64,000 bases of DNA from Vibrio atypicus (GTDB lineage: Bacteria; Pseudomonadota; Gammaproteobacteria; Enterobacterales; Vibrionaceae), in contig NZ_BLID01000003.1 in NCBI RefSeq assembly GCF_009811315.1, positions 186,001 through 250,000 on the forward strand, given 5' to 3'. The position numbers and the translations under genes are program-made. Below the pieces are notes generated by a model. It saw only the letters and a list, made by a program, of their open reading frames with translations. It had not been told where the DNA came from and searched no databases. The number at the start of each line of letters is the position of its first letter. The stretch's first letter is position 1. Below are positions 13,018-21,771 of the stretch, piece after piece.

Positions 13018-13338
13018 ATGAGTAGCCAATTTTGTATCGTATTAACGACTGTTGGAAGTGAGCAGAATAAAACCCAGATTATTGAAGCCGTGTTATCACA
13101 TAAGCTTGCCGCATGCATTCAGTCAATGCCAATAGAAAGTCATTACGTATGGGATGACCAAGTTTGTTGCGATAGAGAGTTATTGCTTATCATGAAAACG
13201 ACGCGCTCATGTTACGAAAAACTTGAACAAGTAATTGTGGAAAGCCATGAGTATGAAGTTCCTCAAGTTGTTCAAGTTCCCTTTGTGGACGGTTTTAATC
13301 CATATTTAACCTGGATAGAAGAGAACACGCATTGCTGA
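13018..13338 (+). CDS. cutA: CutA divalent-cation tolerance protein
   Basis: This 106-residue protein matches the CutA family along its length. It has the N-terminal strand CIVLTTV, LAACIQ around a conserved Cys, the helix region YVWDDQV, MKTTRSCYEKLE, and the signature YEVPQVVQVPFVDG. CutA forms trimers with a ferredoxin-like fold and is linked to copper tolerance, though its true role is unsettled. The ATG is preceded by AGGGAAAG. It lies 11 bases after helD in the same direction. Confidence 0.95.
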   Translation: MSSQFCIVLTTVGSEQNKTQIIEAVLSHKLAACIQSMPIESHYVWDDQVCCDRELLLIMKTTRSCYEKLEQVIVESHEYEVPQVVQVPFVDGFNPYLTWIEENTHC

Positions 13339-13498
13339 AGATCTGCTCTAGCTTTTTCAAATAACCAATGCTGTTGAAAGTCATTTTGAACGCACATTTA
13401 TTCTTCAAACAATCGTTTTCATTTCATCAAAGTTTGATTTACGTAAATGTCACACTTAGAATCTTGACTCTAATAATTATCAAATAAAAGTTAAAGTC

Positions 13499-14338
13499 AT
13501 GAAACTGGAAACCGTCGATTATCTTGCTGAAGATGCAGCTGAACAATTTGTTAAGTCGCTACGTGAGACTGGGTTTGGTGTTTTAAAAAACCACCCAATT
13601 CCTAAAGAGCTTGTCGAATCAATCTATGAGAACTGGTACAAGTTCTTTATGTCTGAGCAGAAAAATGAATTTCGATTTAACGTAGAAACACAAGATGGTT
13701 ATTTCCCGCCGTCAGTTTCTGAAGTGGCGAAAGGGCACGCTGTAAAAGACATTAAAGAGTATTTCCATGTTTACCCTTGGGGTCAAATGCCCGAAGAGCT
13801 AAAAGAGCAGATCATGGATTACTATCAGCGTGCAAATGCCTTTGCAGAAGAGTTGCTGGGCTGGGTTGAAGAATTTGCTCCTAAAGAAGTTCAAGAGAAG
13901 TTCTCAATTGCGTTGTCTGAAATGATCAATGGCAGCGATAAAACGTTATTGCGCGTACTTCATTACCCACCGATGACTGGAGATGAAGAACCTGGTGCGA
14001 TCCGCGCAGCAGCTCACGAAGATATCAACCTATTAACGGTTTTACCTGCGGCAAATGAGCCTGGTTTACAGGTAAAAGGTAAAGAGGGTAATTGGATTGA
14101 TGTACCATGTGATTTTGGTAATCTGATTATCAATATCGGCGATATGTTACAAGAAGCATCGGGCGGTTACTTCCCGTCAACCACGCACCGAGTGATTAAT
14201 CCAACGGGTGCGCGTCAAGAGCAGTCGCGTATCTCTTTGCCACTCTTTTTACACCCTAAGCCAGAAGTGGTGCTATCTGAACGTTACACAGCAGACAGCT
14301 ACTTAATGGAACGCTTGCGTGAGCTAGGGGTTATCTAG
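13499..14338 (+). CDS. 2-oxoglutarate/Fe(II) oxygenase, isopenicillin N synthase-like
   Basis: This 279-residue protein has the layout of the isopenicillin-N-synthase-like dioxygenase family. An N-terminal DIOX_N region (FGVLKNHPIPKELV) comes first, then the double-stranded beta-helix core. The iron ligands are visible as AAHEDINLLTVL (HxD) and STTHRV (second His). The co-substrate Arg/Ser pair appears as SRISLPLF. The substrate cannot be predicted. It is a monocistronic gene with about 160 bases of unrecognised leader. Its stop codon directly abuts the stop of the convergent sensor-kinase gene, with no spacer between them. Confidence 0.88.
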   Translation: MKLETVDYLAEDAAEQFVKSLRETGFGVLKNHPIPKELVESIYENWYKFFMSEQKNEFRFNVETQDGYFPPSVSEVAKGHAVKDIKEYFHVYPWGQMPEELKEQIMDYYQRANAFAEELLGWVEEFAPKEVQEKFSIALSEMINGSDKTLLRVLHYPPMTGDEEPGAIRAAAHEDINLLTVLPAANEPGLQVKGKEGNWIDVPCDFGNLIINIGDMLQEASGGYFPSTTHRVINPTGARQEQSRISLPLFLHPKPEVVLSERYTADSYLMERLRELGVI

Positions 14339-15847
14339 TTAGACACTCGAATCTAATAGTCGAGCAGGGCCAGGGATTTCAATTATAAACGTTGTTCCTT
14401 GGCCTTTTTGGCTTTCACACTTTATAGTGGCGTCAATCCGCGCCAAGACATTGAAGACAATAGAAAGCCCAAGTCCCGTTCCTCCGCAATCTTTGGCTGT
14501 ACTAAAGAATGGGTCAAAGATCTTGGGTAAGTTTTCCTCGTCAATACCATTACCATTGTCACTTACGATAATTGTGACTTTGTCTTCCCTAAAATCTCCC
14601 ATCGTGATGGTAATCGTTGGCGTGTCTGTATTGTCGAAAGCGTGATTACGTGCGTTTAACACCAGATTAGAAATAGTGTGATAGATCGCTCCGGAGTCCG
14701 TATTAAGCTCAATGCTCTGAAAGTTTTCTGTATGGATTTTAATTCCTTTCATACTTGGGCCGAGCGCTAATATGGTGTCATTGATTTTCTGACCAATATC
14801 TAGCTTATCAATCAATGAGTGAATGTTATCGGATGAGAGGCGTTTAAAGCGTTGAATGATCTCAGCGGCTCGCGTGAGGTTGGTTATAAGTATCCGTGTG
14901 ATTTCGTTGTTTTGATTTAGGTAATCATCAAAATCCGTTTTTGTCAGTTGATTTTCATTCACCTTTTTCGTCAACGTTTTAGTTAAATCTTCCAAGTGTG
15001 TAGACGTCGTAATACCAAGCCCGATTGGTGTGTTTATCTCATGTGCAACACCTGCGACCAGTTTACTGAGGGAGGCCTGTTTTTCCGCTTCAATAAGCTG
15101 GTTTTGTACTGTTTGCAATTTCTTAATGTTCAATTGTAGCTCTGTGTTTTTTTCCATTAGCTCCAACGCATGTTGCTTACGCTCGTTTAGCCGTTTTTTA
15201 ACGAGATTTAGGACATAGAATAAGATGAACTTCAATATGATAGCTTCTGTAACTGTCGTGATTATTACTGCCCAAAATGCCCATCTAGAGTTATCTTGAG
15301 CGGTAGAGTAAATGCGATCACTAATGTCGACTAAATGGCTGTTATAGGTATTAACATCATCCAACAGGTCATCATATTTCTCTTTGCCATCGGTTGTAAT
15401 ATGCATGAATTCGGCGATTCGAATGTTATCTTGTGAGTATTTGACGGTTTGAAGAACCGATTGTCGATACTGCGTCCATGAATTGTGAATGTTGCTGGCG
15501 AGTTGTGCGGTTCTTTCCGTCAACTCGAAATGCTTAACGTCAGTGTTTAGCGTGTGATCGATCATCCGAATGTCTTTATCGATCAATTTAGTGATTTCAT
15601 GTTTGCTATTGTTGTCCGGTGCCATCACCAAAGCCATCGTTAGTTGCCGCAACTCGGATATTGGATAAGAAAGCTCAGTGTTATTATGATTGACTTGGTC
15701 TACCGATTCATGAACTTGTCGGATTGAATCGTTGACATCATTGATACTATAAATGTTGTACATACCCTGCATAATGAGCACGCTTGTAGTCGCGATAAAC
15801 AGTATCAGTATCTTCTTTGACAAGCTGTCTTGAGCAATCATTGCCAT
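14339..15847 (-). CDS. Membrane sensor histidine kinase with periplasmic helical sensor
   Basis: The 502-residue kinase has a transmembrane segment near residues 12-30. A periplasmic, mostly helical region of about 160 residues follows, resembling a four-helix-bundle receptor sensor, then a second transmembrane segment near 190-215 and a coiled coil. The H-box is VAGVAHEINTPIG (near residue 270) and the ATPase domain carries N-box NLVLNARNHA, DNGNGI and GGTGLGLSI. No receiver domain is attached. It is the last gene of a three-gene operon, 4 bases after the solute-binding protein gene. Its ATG at 15847 has GGAG 7 bases upstream. The likely partner is the HD-GYP response regulator at the head of the operon. 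Confidence 0.88.
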   Translation of the reverse strand: MAMIAQDSLSKKILILFIATTSVLIMQGMYNIYSINDVNDSIRQVHESVDQVNHNNTELSYPISELRQLTMALVMAPDNNSKHEITKLIDKDIRMIDHTLNTDVKHFELTERTAQLASNIHNSWTQYRQSVLQTVKYSQDNIRIAEFMHITTDGKEKYDDLLDDVNTYNSHLVDISDRIYSTAQDNSRWAFWAVIITTVTEAIILKFILFYVLNLVKKRLNERKQHALELMEKNTELQLNIKKLQTVQNQLIEAEKQASLSKLVAGVAHEINTPIGLGITTSTHLEDLTKTLTKKVNENQLTKTDFDDYLNQNNEITRILITNLTRAAEIIQRFKRLSSDNIHSLIDKLDIGQKINDTILALGPSMKGIKIHTENFQSIELNTDSGAIYHTISNLVLNARNHAFDNTDTPTITITMGDFREDKVTIIVSDNGNGIDEENLPKIFDPFFSTAKDCGGTGLGLSIVFNVLARIDATIKCESQKGQGTTFIIEIPGPARLLDSSV

Positions 15848-15851
15848 GTTA

Positions 15852-17564
15852 TTACTCCACAGAAGAAACGAATTCGATTGGCGTTTTCAGATGTTCAGGG
15901 TAAGGAGTTTCACCTCTAATGGACCAGTGAAAATCGCTCACTTGAATCTCCCATAAGGGATAAATAGCAGAGGTTCTTGGGGTGTAAACGACCTCTTTGT
16001 TTATGGCAATAATGTTGTAAGGGCTAGGTAGACTGAGTTGATAGTTCATCTCTTTAATGTATTTCACTAGATCCCTCAAGGCAGGAATATACTCATTTGT
16101 TGTATAGGGGGTCGATATGAATTTGTTGACCAAGCCATCGAGTTCTTCATGAGGGAGAGTTGTTGCCCAAGATGACGTGGAATCGAAGATAAAGAATGAA
16201 ACCCAGGGGTTGCGCATCCAGTCAAAGTTAGGCCATAGCACTAAATCAAAGCTAATGTCGTTGGTGCCACTACGTGCAGCAATAGCGTTGCCGAACATTT
16301 CGGACTCTGATTCAGCCACAATAATGGACACTTCAAAGTCTAATTTTTCTAGGAAGAACTTAATATCGTTAATCATGTATTGCATGCTTTCTTGAGCAAG
16401 GAAGCGCAATTGAACTTTTTCGTTCTTCTTATAGCCATGTTTTACTTTGTATTGAGCAAGTAATGTATTGATTTCAGCTGTGTTCGCAGTTTGCTTGGCG
16501 GCCGTATTTTCGTGGATTTGCGATAAGGCTTGGTCCATACCATAAAACTGCTCAGGTATAGAGACATAAGTAGGTGTGCCTTCACCATTCATAGATAGCG
16601 AGACGAGCGAATGTTGATTGATGGCGTCATTAACGATCGCTCTTACTTCAGGTTCTTGAAAAATTGATTGACCATTGAATAGGTTAAACCGAGCAATGTA
16701 GGTGTTGGTTGATTGAAGGCGATTGACTTTCGAGTAGGGCGCGAATATTGCCTCTAGTTCATCAGAGAATAGCACCGGAGTAATATCGATTTCTCCTTCA
16801 TCATGTAGGGCCCGATCTTTGGCTTCTTGCTGACTAATCCCCATAAATAGCGTAATTATTTCAACTTTAGGTGAGTTTGGGTCCCAGTAATGTGGATTGG
16901 CTTCAAGCACCGCAATGTCCGATCTCCGATCGCCCTCAATATATCCTTCTTTTAAAATGTATGGACCTAAACCATATGGTCCTGCTTCGGCTAAATTGGG
17001 GCAAAATGGCTTCCCATTCCAACCAAACTTTTTAAGGTATGGTTCTGTATAAAACTGTAACCAAATAGCGTCGTATAGGAACAAGCCGTAGTTTTCGGTT
17101 AAATGAAAACGAACAGTATGGGATGATGTTTTTTCTACTTTTGAGAGGATTTTATGGAGCTTGGTAAAGGTATAAGGTTCTTCCATGAAGTACTTCATGT
17201 TCATTAAGACTGAGTCTGCATTGAAGTCGGTGCCATCTTGAAATTTAACCCCTTTTCGTAGTTCGAATTCGTAAAGCTTGGGGGTAATGATCTTATGACT
17301 AATCGCCATATCATACTCCCATCCCTGTTGGTTATTTGCGGGGCGAACTAACCCCGCATTAATAGAATGAGAGCTTGCTATATAGGGTAAATTGGGTAGG
17401 TAAACTTTAACATGAGACCCAGGCCTAAAAGTCCCAGATACTGTTTCGAAACTGGTATCCTTTCGAAATTCTTGTGCACTTAGCGTAGGAAAAGTTGTCG
17501 AGATTAGCACTGCGAACAATAAAAAGAGTACGTTTGAGTTTAGCTTTTTCATGTTTGGCCCCAT
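15852..17564 (-). CDS. Family-5 extracellular solute-binding protein (peptide/nickel type)
   Basis: This 570-residue periplasmic protein begins with a signal peptide (MKKLNSNVLFLLFAVLIST, cleavage near TLSA-QE). It shows the SBP_bac_5 pattern: YDMAISHKIITPKLYEFELRKGVKFQDG near the N-terminus, GPYGLGPYILKEG in the middle and a substrate-lobe C-terminus. Family members bind oligopeptides, nickel, opines or similar ligands. No ABC permease or ATPase gene is nearby; instead the gene sits between a response regulator and a sensor kinase. I infer a sensing rather than uptake role. The first ATG overlaps the upstream stop (TAATG); an ATG four codons later has GGGG in front and is an alternative. Confidence 0.88.
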   Translation of the reverse strand: MGPNMKKLNSNVLFLLFAVLISTTFPTLSAQEFRKDTSFETVSGTFRPGSHVKVYLPNLPYIASSHSINAGLVRPANNQQGWEYDMAISHKIITPKLYEFELRKGVKFQDGTDFNADSVLMNMKYFMEEPYTFTKLHKILSKVEKTSSHTVRFHLTENYGLFLYDAIWLQFYTEPYLKKFGWNGKPFCPNLAEAGPYGLGPYILKEGYIEGDRRSDIAVLEANPHYWDPNSPKVEIITLFMGISQQEAKDRALHDEGEIDITPVLFSDELEAIFAPYSKVNRLQSTNTYIARFNLFNGQSIFQEPEVRAIVNDAINQHSLVSLSMNGEGTPTYVSIPEQFYGMDQALSQIHENTAAKQTANTAEINTLLAQYKVKHGYKKNEKVQLRFLAQESMQYMINDIKFFLEKLDFEVSIIVAESESEMFGNAIAARSGTNDISFDLVLWPNFDWMRNPWVSFFIFDSTSSWATTLPHEELDGLVNKFISTPYTTNEYIPALRDLVKYIKEMNYQLSLPSPYNIIAINKEVVYTPRTSAIYPLWEIQVSDFHWSIRGETPYPEHLKTPIEFVSSVE

Positions 17565-19096
17565 TAATCGGGATAGGAGTCACGTAGTGCGACGCACTTG
17601 TCGAAAATCCGTAAGAATACGTCACATAGGTGAGGATCAAAGTGAATGCCGCGTTGATCTTTTATATGTTGGTAAATCTCTTCATTAGACCAAGGTTGCT
17701 TGTAGCTTCGTTTAGAGGCCAGCGCATCAAAGACATCGATGATCGCCGTGATTCTGCCTTCTATGGGAATATCTTCTCCCTTTAATTGCTTAGGGTAGCC
17801 AGTGCCATCCCACTTTTCATGGTGGGTTGATGCGATTACGGCGGCGATTTGCAATATCTCGAGATGCGAACCAGACAAAATAACACCCCCGATGGAAGCG
17901 TGAGATTTCATCGTTTCCCACTCTTCTTCCGTGAGTTTCCCTGGCTTGTGTAAGATGTTGTCAGGGATAGCAATTTTCCCTATATCATGTAACGGAGAAG
18001 CGAGTTTAATGCGTTCTGCTGTTTGCTCATCTAATCCAGCTTCTAAAGCGAGCAAATGGGATAGGAGCGATAGACGTTTTACGTGACTCCCTGACTCCTT
18101 AGAACGAGTTTCAACCACTTCCCCAAGCCGATACGCGATCTCTTTTTGAGTCTCTAACATATCGTTAAGAAGATAGAGCTTTTCATAAGCAATAGACGCA
18201 TTTTTCACCAGCAACTCAATGAGCTCGCGGCGCTGTTCTATGACATATCGACTACAGTTGATGACAATAATGCCTTTTGAGTGATGAATCTCGATAGGCA
18301 ACGCAAATCGGGTGGGTGATAGCTCAATAAGCTGAGATGTCGGATGGATATCAGGAATATCACTGTGATCGACAAAATCTGCGAGTTCTTTGCCGATCGG
18401 GATTTTTGACTCATCGGTGGATGCGACAATTGTCCACTCACCATCGATTTGAGAGGCGCCGAAATGTATCGCACACGCGTCATTAAGTTTTAGCAGCGCG
18501 ACAATCTGTAGCAAAATCCCTTTTAACCAGGTGGTACTAGTATCGGCGACTAGGATATTGGAAGTCGAGTCAATGATAGTTTTTAGGCCATCACGGGTCT
18601 GTTCAATCGTGACTATGTCACTGTAAGAGCGTATCGCAGAATAGATTGCGGTTAACAAGCGCGTTGAAGTTAGCTCCGTCTTTGTTTTGTAGTCGTTGAT
18701 GTCGTAATTGAGGATAACTTTTTCTTCTGGCGCATCACCGGGTTGGCCGGTTCTTAAAATGATACGACAGTGCTTATCTCCAAAATCATTTCTAATCCAG
18801 TTGGCGAGCTCAAGTCCGGCTTGTCGTGTTTCCATTACTACATCTAACAAGATCACGGCGAACTCTGGGCCATTAAGAAACATCTCCTTGGCTTCTTTGG
18901 CTGAGTAGGCATGCGAAAAACGAAGTTTATGATCAAGGAAGCGATTATTACCTAAGACTAGGCTAGTCACATCATGAACATCTTTTTCATCATCAACGAC
19001 CAAAATCTCCCAGTATTTTGTTTCTTGGGATGGGGAGGTTTGTTCTGGTTGCGCGAAGAAAAACTTATCACTGTCCATTATTATCTGCCTAATCAT
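17564..19096 (-). CDS. Response regulator with DUF3369 and HD-GYP output
   Basis: The 510-residue protein has an N-terminal receiver domain (VVDDEKDVHDV, phospho-acceptor Asp85 in LLDVVME), a central DUF3369-type region (about 170-320), and a C-terminal HD-GYP domain. The catalytic set is present: HDIGKIAIPDNIL near 370 and HHEKWDGTGYP near 424. HD-GYP domains hydrolyse c-di-GMP, so phosphorylation probably controls c-di-GMP breakdown. It heads an operon with a solute-binding protein and a sensor kinase. The ATG at 19096 lacks an SD; an in-frame ATG at 19078 with AGG upstream is a good alternative. V. cholerae has several proteins of this architecture. Confidence 0.92.
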   Translation of the reverse strand: MIRQIIMDSDKFFFAQPEQTSPSQETKYWEILVVDDEKDVHDVTSLVLGNNRFLDHKLRFSHAYSAKEAKEMFLNGPEFAVILLDVVMETRQAGLELANWIRNDFGDKHCRIILRTGQPGDAPEEKVILNYDINDYKTKTELTSTRLLTAIYSAIRSYSDIVTIEQTRDGLKTIIDSTSNILVADTSTTWLKGILLQIVALLKLNDACAIHFGASQIDGEWTIVASTDESKIPIGKELADFVDHSDIPDIHPTSQLIELSPTRFALPIEIHHSKGIIVINCSRYVIEQRRELIELLVKNASIAYEKLYLLNDMLETQKEIAYRLGEVVETRSKESGSHVKRLSLLSHLLALEAGLDEQTAERIKLASPLHDIGKIAIPDNILHKPGKLTEEEWETMKSHASIGGVILSGSHLEILQIAAVIASTHHEKWDGTGYPKQLKGEDIPIEGRITAIIDVFDALASKRSYKQPWSNEEIYQHIKDQRGIHFDPHLCDVFLRIFDKCVALRDSYPD

Positions 19097-19329
19097 GACA
19101 AAACGAGAAAGACTGTAATGACTTACACATTCATATCTATAACTAAGGTTTAGAAGATGCTTATATAAATATCAACCTTATCATTACGTCATGCTGATGG
19201 GCTTTTGGTGTACTTCAGGGAGTAGACTCTCAAATTTGAGGTAAAAATAGGAGGAAACCATCTTGAAGACTCGACAAAACAGAGAGAGTGAATTTCAATT
19301 ACTAGTATGACCCACTACCAGTGACACTT

Positions 19330-19947
19330 ATGCCTCAGCAATCAGAATTAGCAGCTCAGTTTCAGCAATACATGGAAAACCCACTATTGTGGCCCATTAT
19401 GGAAGAGCTGAAGAAGAAGCCAAGCGGCTGGAAGGTTCATACGCTCGCCTCTCACTTGATGGAATTAGGCTTTATTCCAGAGCTGGATCCATGTGCTGAT
19501 AAGGATTTATTTAAACGTAATTTCCTTATCATGAATGCTTTGTACCAGTTGCAAGAGACGTTATACCCCGATAATTGGCTTCAAGTTCAGGCTATGGATA
19601 TTATTTTGATGCCGCAAAGTCAGGTCTTCGGTCATGAAGTGGATCATCACGATCCGCTACGTGATTACTATTTAGACTGGCAAAACTATGAAGCTCAAGA
19701 GGGTGAGATTAAACGACTCTTAAATGAATTCTGGACGCGATATAGAGAATTTGTAGGGGGCACAGATTGCCAAGATATGACTCGCACCAAAGCACTTTCG
19801 TTATTTCAGCTTCCTGCCGATGCAAGTGCAAGTGAGATCCGTAAAACTTGGCGGAAACTGGCTTTAAAATGGCACCCTGACCGTGACAACGGTGACAGTG
19901 ATAGGTTTCGAGTGCTGTGTGAGGCTTGGAATGTACTTAGGCATTAG
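19330..19947 (+). CDS. DnaJ-related protein with C-terminal J domain
   Basis: This 205-residue protein has an N-terminal DNAJ_related region (PLLWPIMEELKKKPSGWKVH, the family signature). The C-terminus is a short J domain with the diagnostic HPD (LALKWHPDRDNGDSDRF) and ends in helix IV (CEAWNVLRH). J domains stimulate DnaK ATPase; the client is unknown. The ATG at 19330 was chosen; a GTG at 19321 is in frame. Neither has a good SD, although a strong unused GGAGG lies about 75 bases upstream. The gene ends in a bidirectional terminator shared with the convergent ATPase gene. Confidence 0.87.
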   Translation: MPQQSELAAQFQQYMENPLLWPIMEELKKKPSGWKVHTLASHLMELGFIPELDPCADKDLFKRNFLIMNALYQLQETLYPDNWLQVQAMDIILMPQSQVFGHEVDHHDPLRDYYLDWQNYEAQEGEIKRLLNEFWTRYREFVGGTDCQDMTRTKALSLFQLPADASASEIRKTWRKLALKWHPDRDNGDSDRFRVLCEAWNVLRH

Positions 19948-19963
19948 CAATTTATACTCAGTA

Positions 19964-19992
19964 AAAAAAAGCGCCGAACGGCGCTTTTTTAT
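19964..19992. terminator. Bidirectional intrinsic terminator
   Basis: The stem GCGCCG/CGGCGC (19971-19976 and 19979-19984) with a 2-base apex is flanked by an A-run on the left and a T-run on the right. It can stop both the DnaJ-related gene (+) and the ABC-class ATPase gene (-). Confidence 0.9.
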
Positions 19993-20002
19993 TCTTACTG
20001 TT

Positions 20003-21658
20003 TTATTTACCAGATTTAAACTGACTTTTTCGCATTCGGTTTAATGCTGCCATAACATCGAGAACTCGTGGTTTGGCGAGGTCTCCTTGATTCGGCATAG
20101 TGTGTGACCAGTTACCATCAAGCATAGATGAAAGCTCTTTTGCTGGGTTATTTGACCAACCTGGAAGTTGTGCAAGCTGGAACCACAGCCATCCAATCGC
20201 ATTGACTTCAGAGCTTGATTCAAGTTGCTCAAGTGCAGTGAGGTCAGTAAATTCTTTGCCAAAGCGAAGAGAGTCTTTACCTTTAGCAGATACTCGAAAC
20301 TTTCCTTCTGCGAGAGTTTTTTGCAAACCTGCACGGTTTAGCGAGCGAGGACGGAAAGTCTCAAGTGCTGTTTCACTTTCGTTGTTGCGTTCTGTCGGGT
20401 GCTGCGCAATCACTTCTTTGGCTTTTTTTGTGACATCTACGGCTTGATAATCGTGCATCTGAATGACGCTATCAGCCACATCTAAATAGTCTCCAGAGCC
20501 ACCCATAACGATAATCGTTGAGATATTCAACTCGTCACGAAGTTGGCCAATTCGATCGACTAGTGGGGTAATTGGCTCATCACCTTTGCTTACGAGCGCC
20601 TGCATTCGCTCATCACGAATCATAAAGTTGGTTGCCGACGTATCTTCATCGATCAGTAAACCATTCGCTCCAGCCTCGATAGATTCTTGCAGCCAAGCCG
20701 CTTGAGAAGTCGAACCTGAGGCATCTTGCGTGGAGAAATCAGAGGTATCTTTGTCCATTGGTAAATGGTTGATGTAGTTACCTAGATTTAAGTTGTGCAC
20801 GCATCGGCCATCTTCTGCACGAATTTTCATTGCATTGCTATTGGTGACGACTTTCTCACGACCATCGCCAGGGATGTGGTTGTAGATAGAGCGTTCAATC
20901 GCTGTCAACAAAGTGGATTTACCATGAAAGCCACCACCAACAATTAAAGTAATGCCTTTCGAAATACCTAACCCCGTGACAGGTCCTTGGTTTGGTGTCT
21001 CAATCGTTACTTCAAGAGATTGAGGTGCGATAATCTCAACCGCATCTTTCATTGGTAAATCGCAGTCGCCAGCGAGGCGAGGAAGAACAGAACCATTGCC
21101 AACAAAAGCAAGTAGGTTAAGCTCATCAAGCTTTGAACGCATAGCATCTTGGTCTTCAATGACTTCGCAATGATGAGTCAACGCATCGAGATCTAATTCG
21201 CGTTCAAGTGTGGCGCGGCGAATGTATTTTGGTAAATGGAACGTAAGTAGGTTGTCTGCTTTTTTACCAAGTACCGAGCGGCCTTCTGCTGGAAGGTTGA
21301 TACGAAAACGTAGCTCAATACCTTCGTCGGTAAACAATACGGCTGTACTGTCTAAAACTGTCTGGCCCGTTAGCGCAATGCTGATGCTCGAGTCCATTTG
21401 GGATAACTCAGCGAAGCGGCGAGCAATATAGTCACGAGCAGCAACTTGGTAAGATGATGATTTATCGCGTAACCATTGAAGCCCTGTTACTGACCAAGGG
21501 CGTACCGCACGAACGCGAGAAGCAGACGCGAAAGGGTCAGCTTGAACGTAATCGATATAGAAAGTGTAATCGCTGAAATCATATTGCCCTTTGATTTGCT
21601 GGTAAGCGCGATAGTTTTGTTTTTCAATTTTTTTTAATGCAGCGGTTAACTGATCCAT
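20003..21658 (-). CDS. Predicted ATPase of the ABC class (PF09818 type)
   Basis: The 551-residue protein matches the uncharacterised 'ABC-ATPase' family. It has an N-terminal family-specific region (YIDYVQADPFASASRVR), a P-loop GGGFHGKSTLL near residue 245 and LLIDEDTSATNFMIRD as the Walker B-like segment. IIVMGGSGDYLDVADSVI is the sensor strand. It has no membrane segment or partner permease, so it is not a standard transporter ATPase. Members occur widely in bacteria with no assigned function. It is a single gene between two convergent or distant neighbours. Confidence 0.87.
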   Translation of the reverse strand: MDQLTAALKKIEKQNYRAYQQIKGQYDFSDYTFYIDYVQADPFASASRVRAVRPWSVTGLQWLRDKSSSYQVAARDYIARRFAELSQMDSSISIALTGQTVLDSTAVLFTDEGIELRFRINLPAEGRSVLGKKADNLLTFHLPKYIRRATLERELDLDALTHHCEVIEDQDAMRSKLDELNLLAFVGNGSVLPRLAGDCDLPMKDAVEIIAPQSLEVTIETPNQGPVTGLGISKGITLIVGGGFHGKSTLLTAIERSIYNHIPGDGREKVVTNSNAMKIRAEDGRCVHNLNLGNYINHLPMDKDTSDFSTQDASGSTSQAAWLQESIEAGANGLLIDEDTSATNFMIRDERMQALVSKGDEPITPLVDRIGQLRDELNISTIIVMGGSGDYLDVADSVIQMHDYQAVDVTKKAKEVIAQHPTERNNESETALETFRPRSLNRAGLQKTLAEGKFRVSAKGKDSLRFGKEFTDLTALEQLESSSEVNAIGWLWFQLAQLPGWSNNPAKELSSMLDGNWSHTMPNQGDLAKPRVLDVMAALNRMRKSQFKSGK

Positions 21659-21771
21659 AAGACGTTCAAAGCTCGGTATTTTTAAAGGTCGCGATTATAT
21701 ACCTATCCGTACGAGATATGCGAGGCCTGGACAGCTTTCAGCGTTTATCTGGCGACGATTAATCGTGTAGG

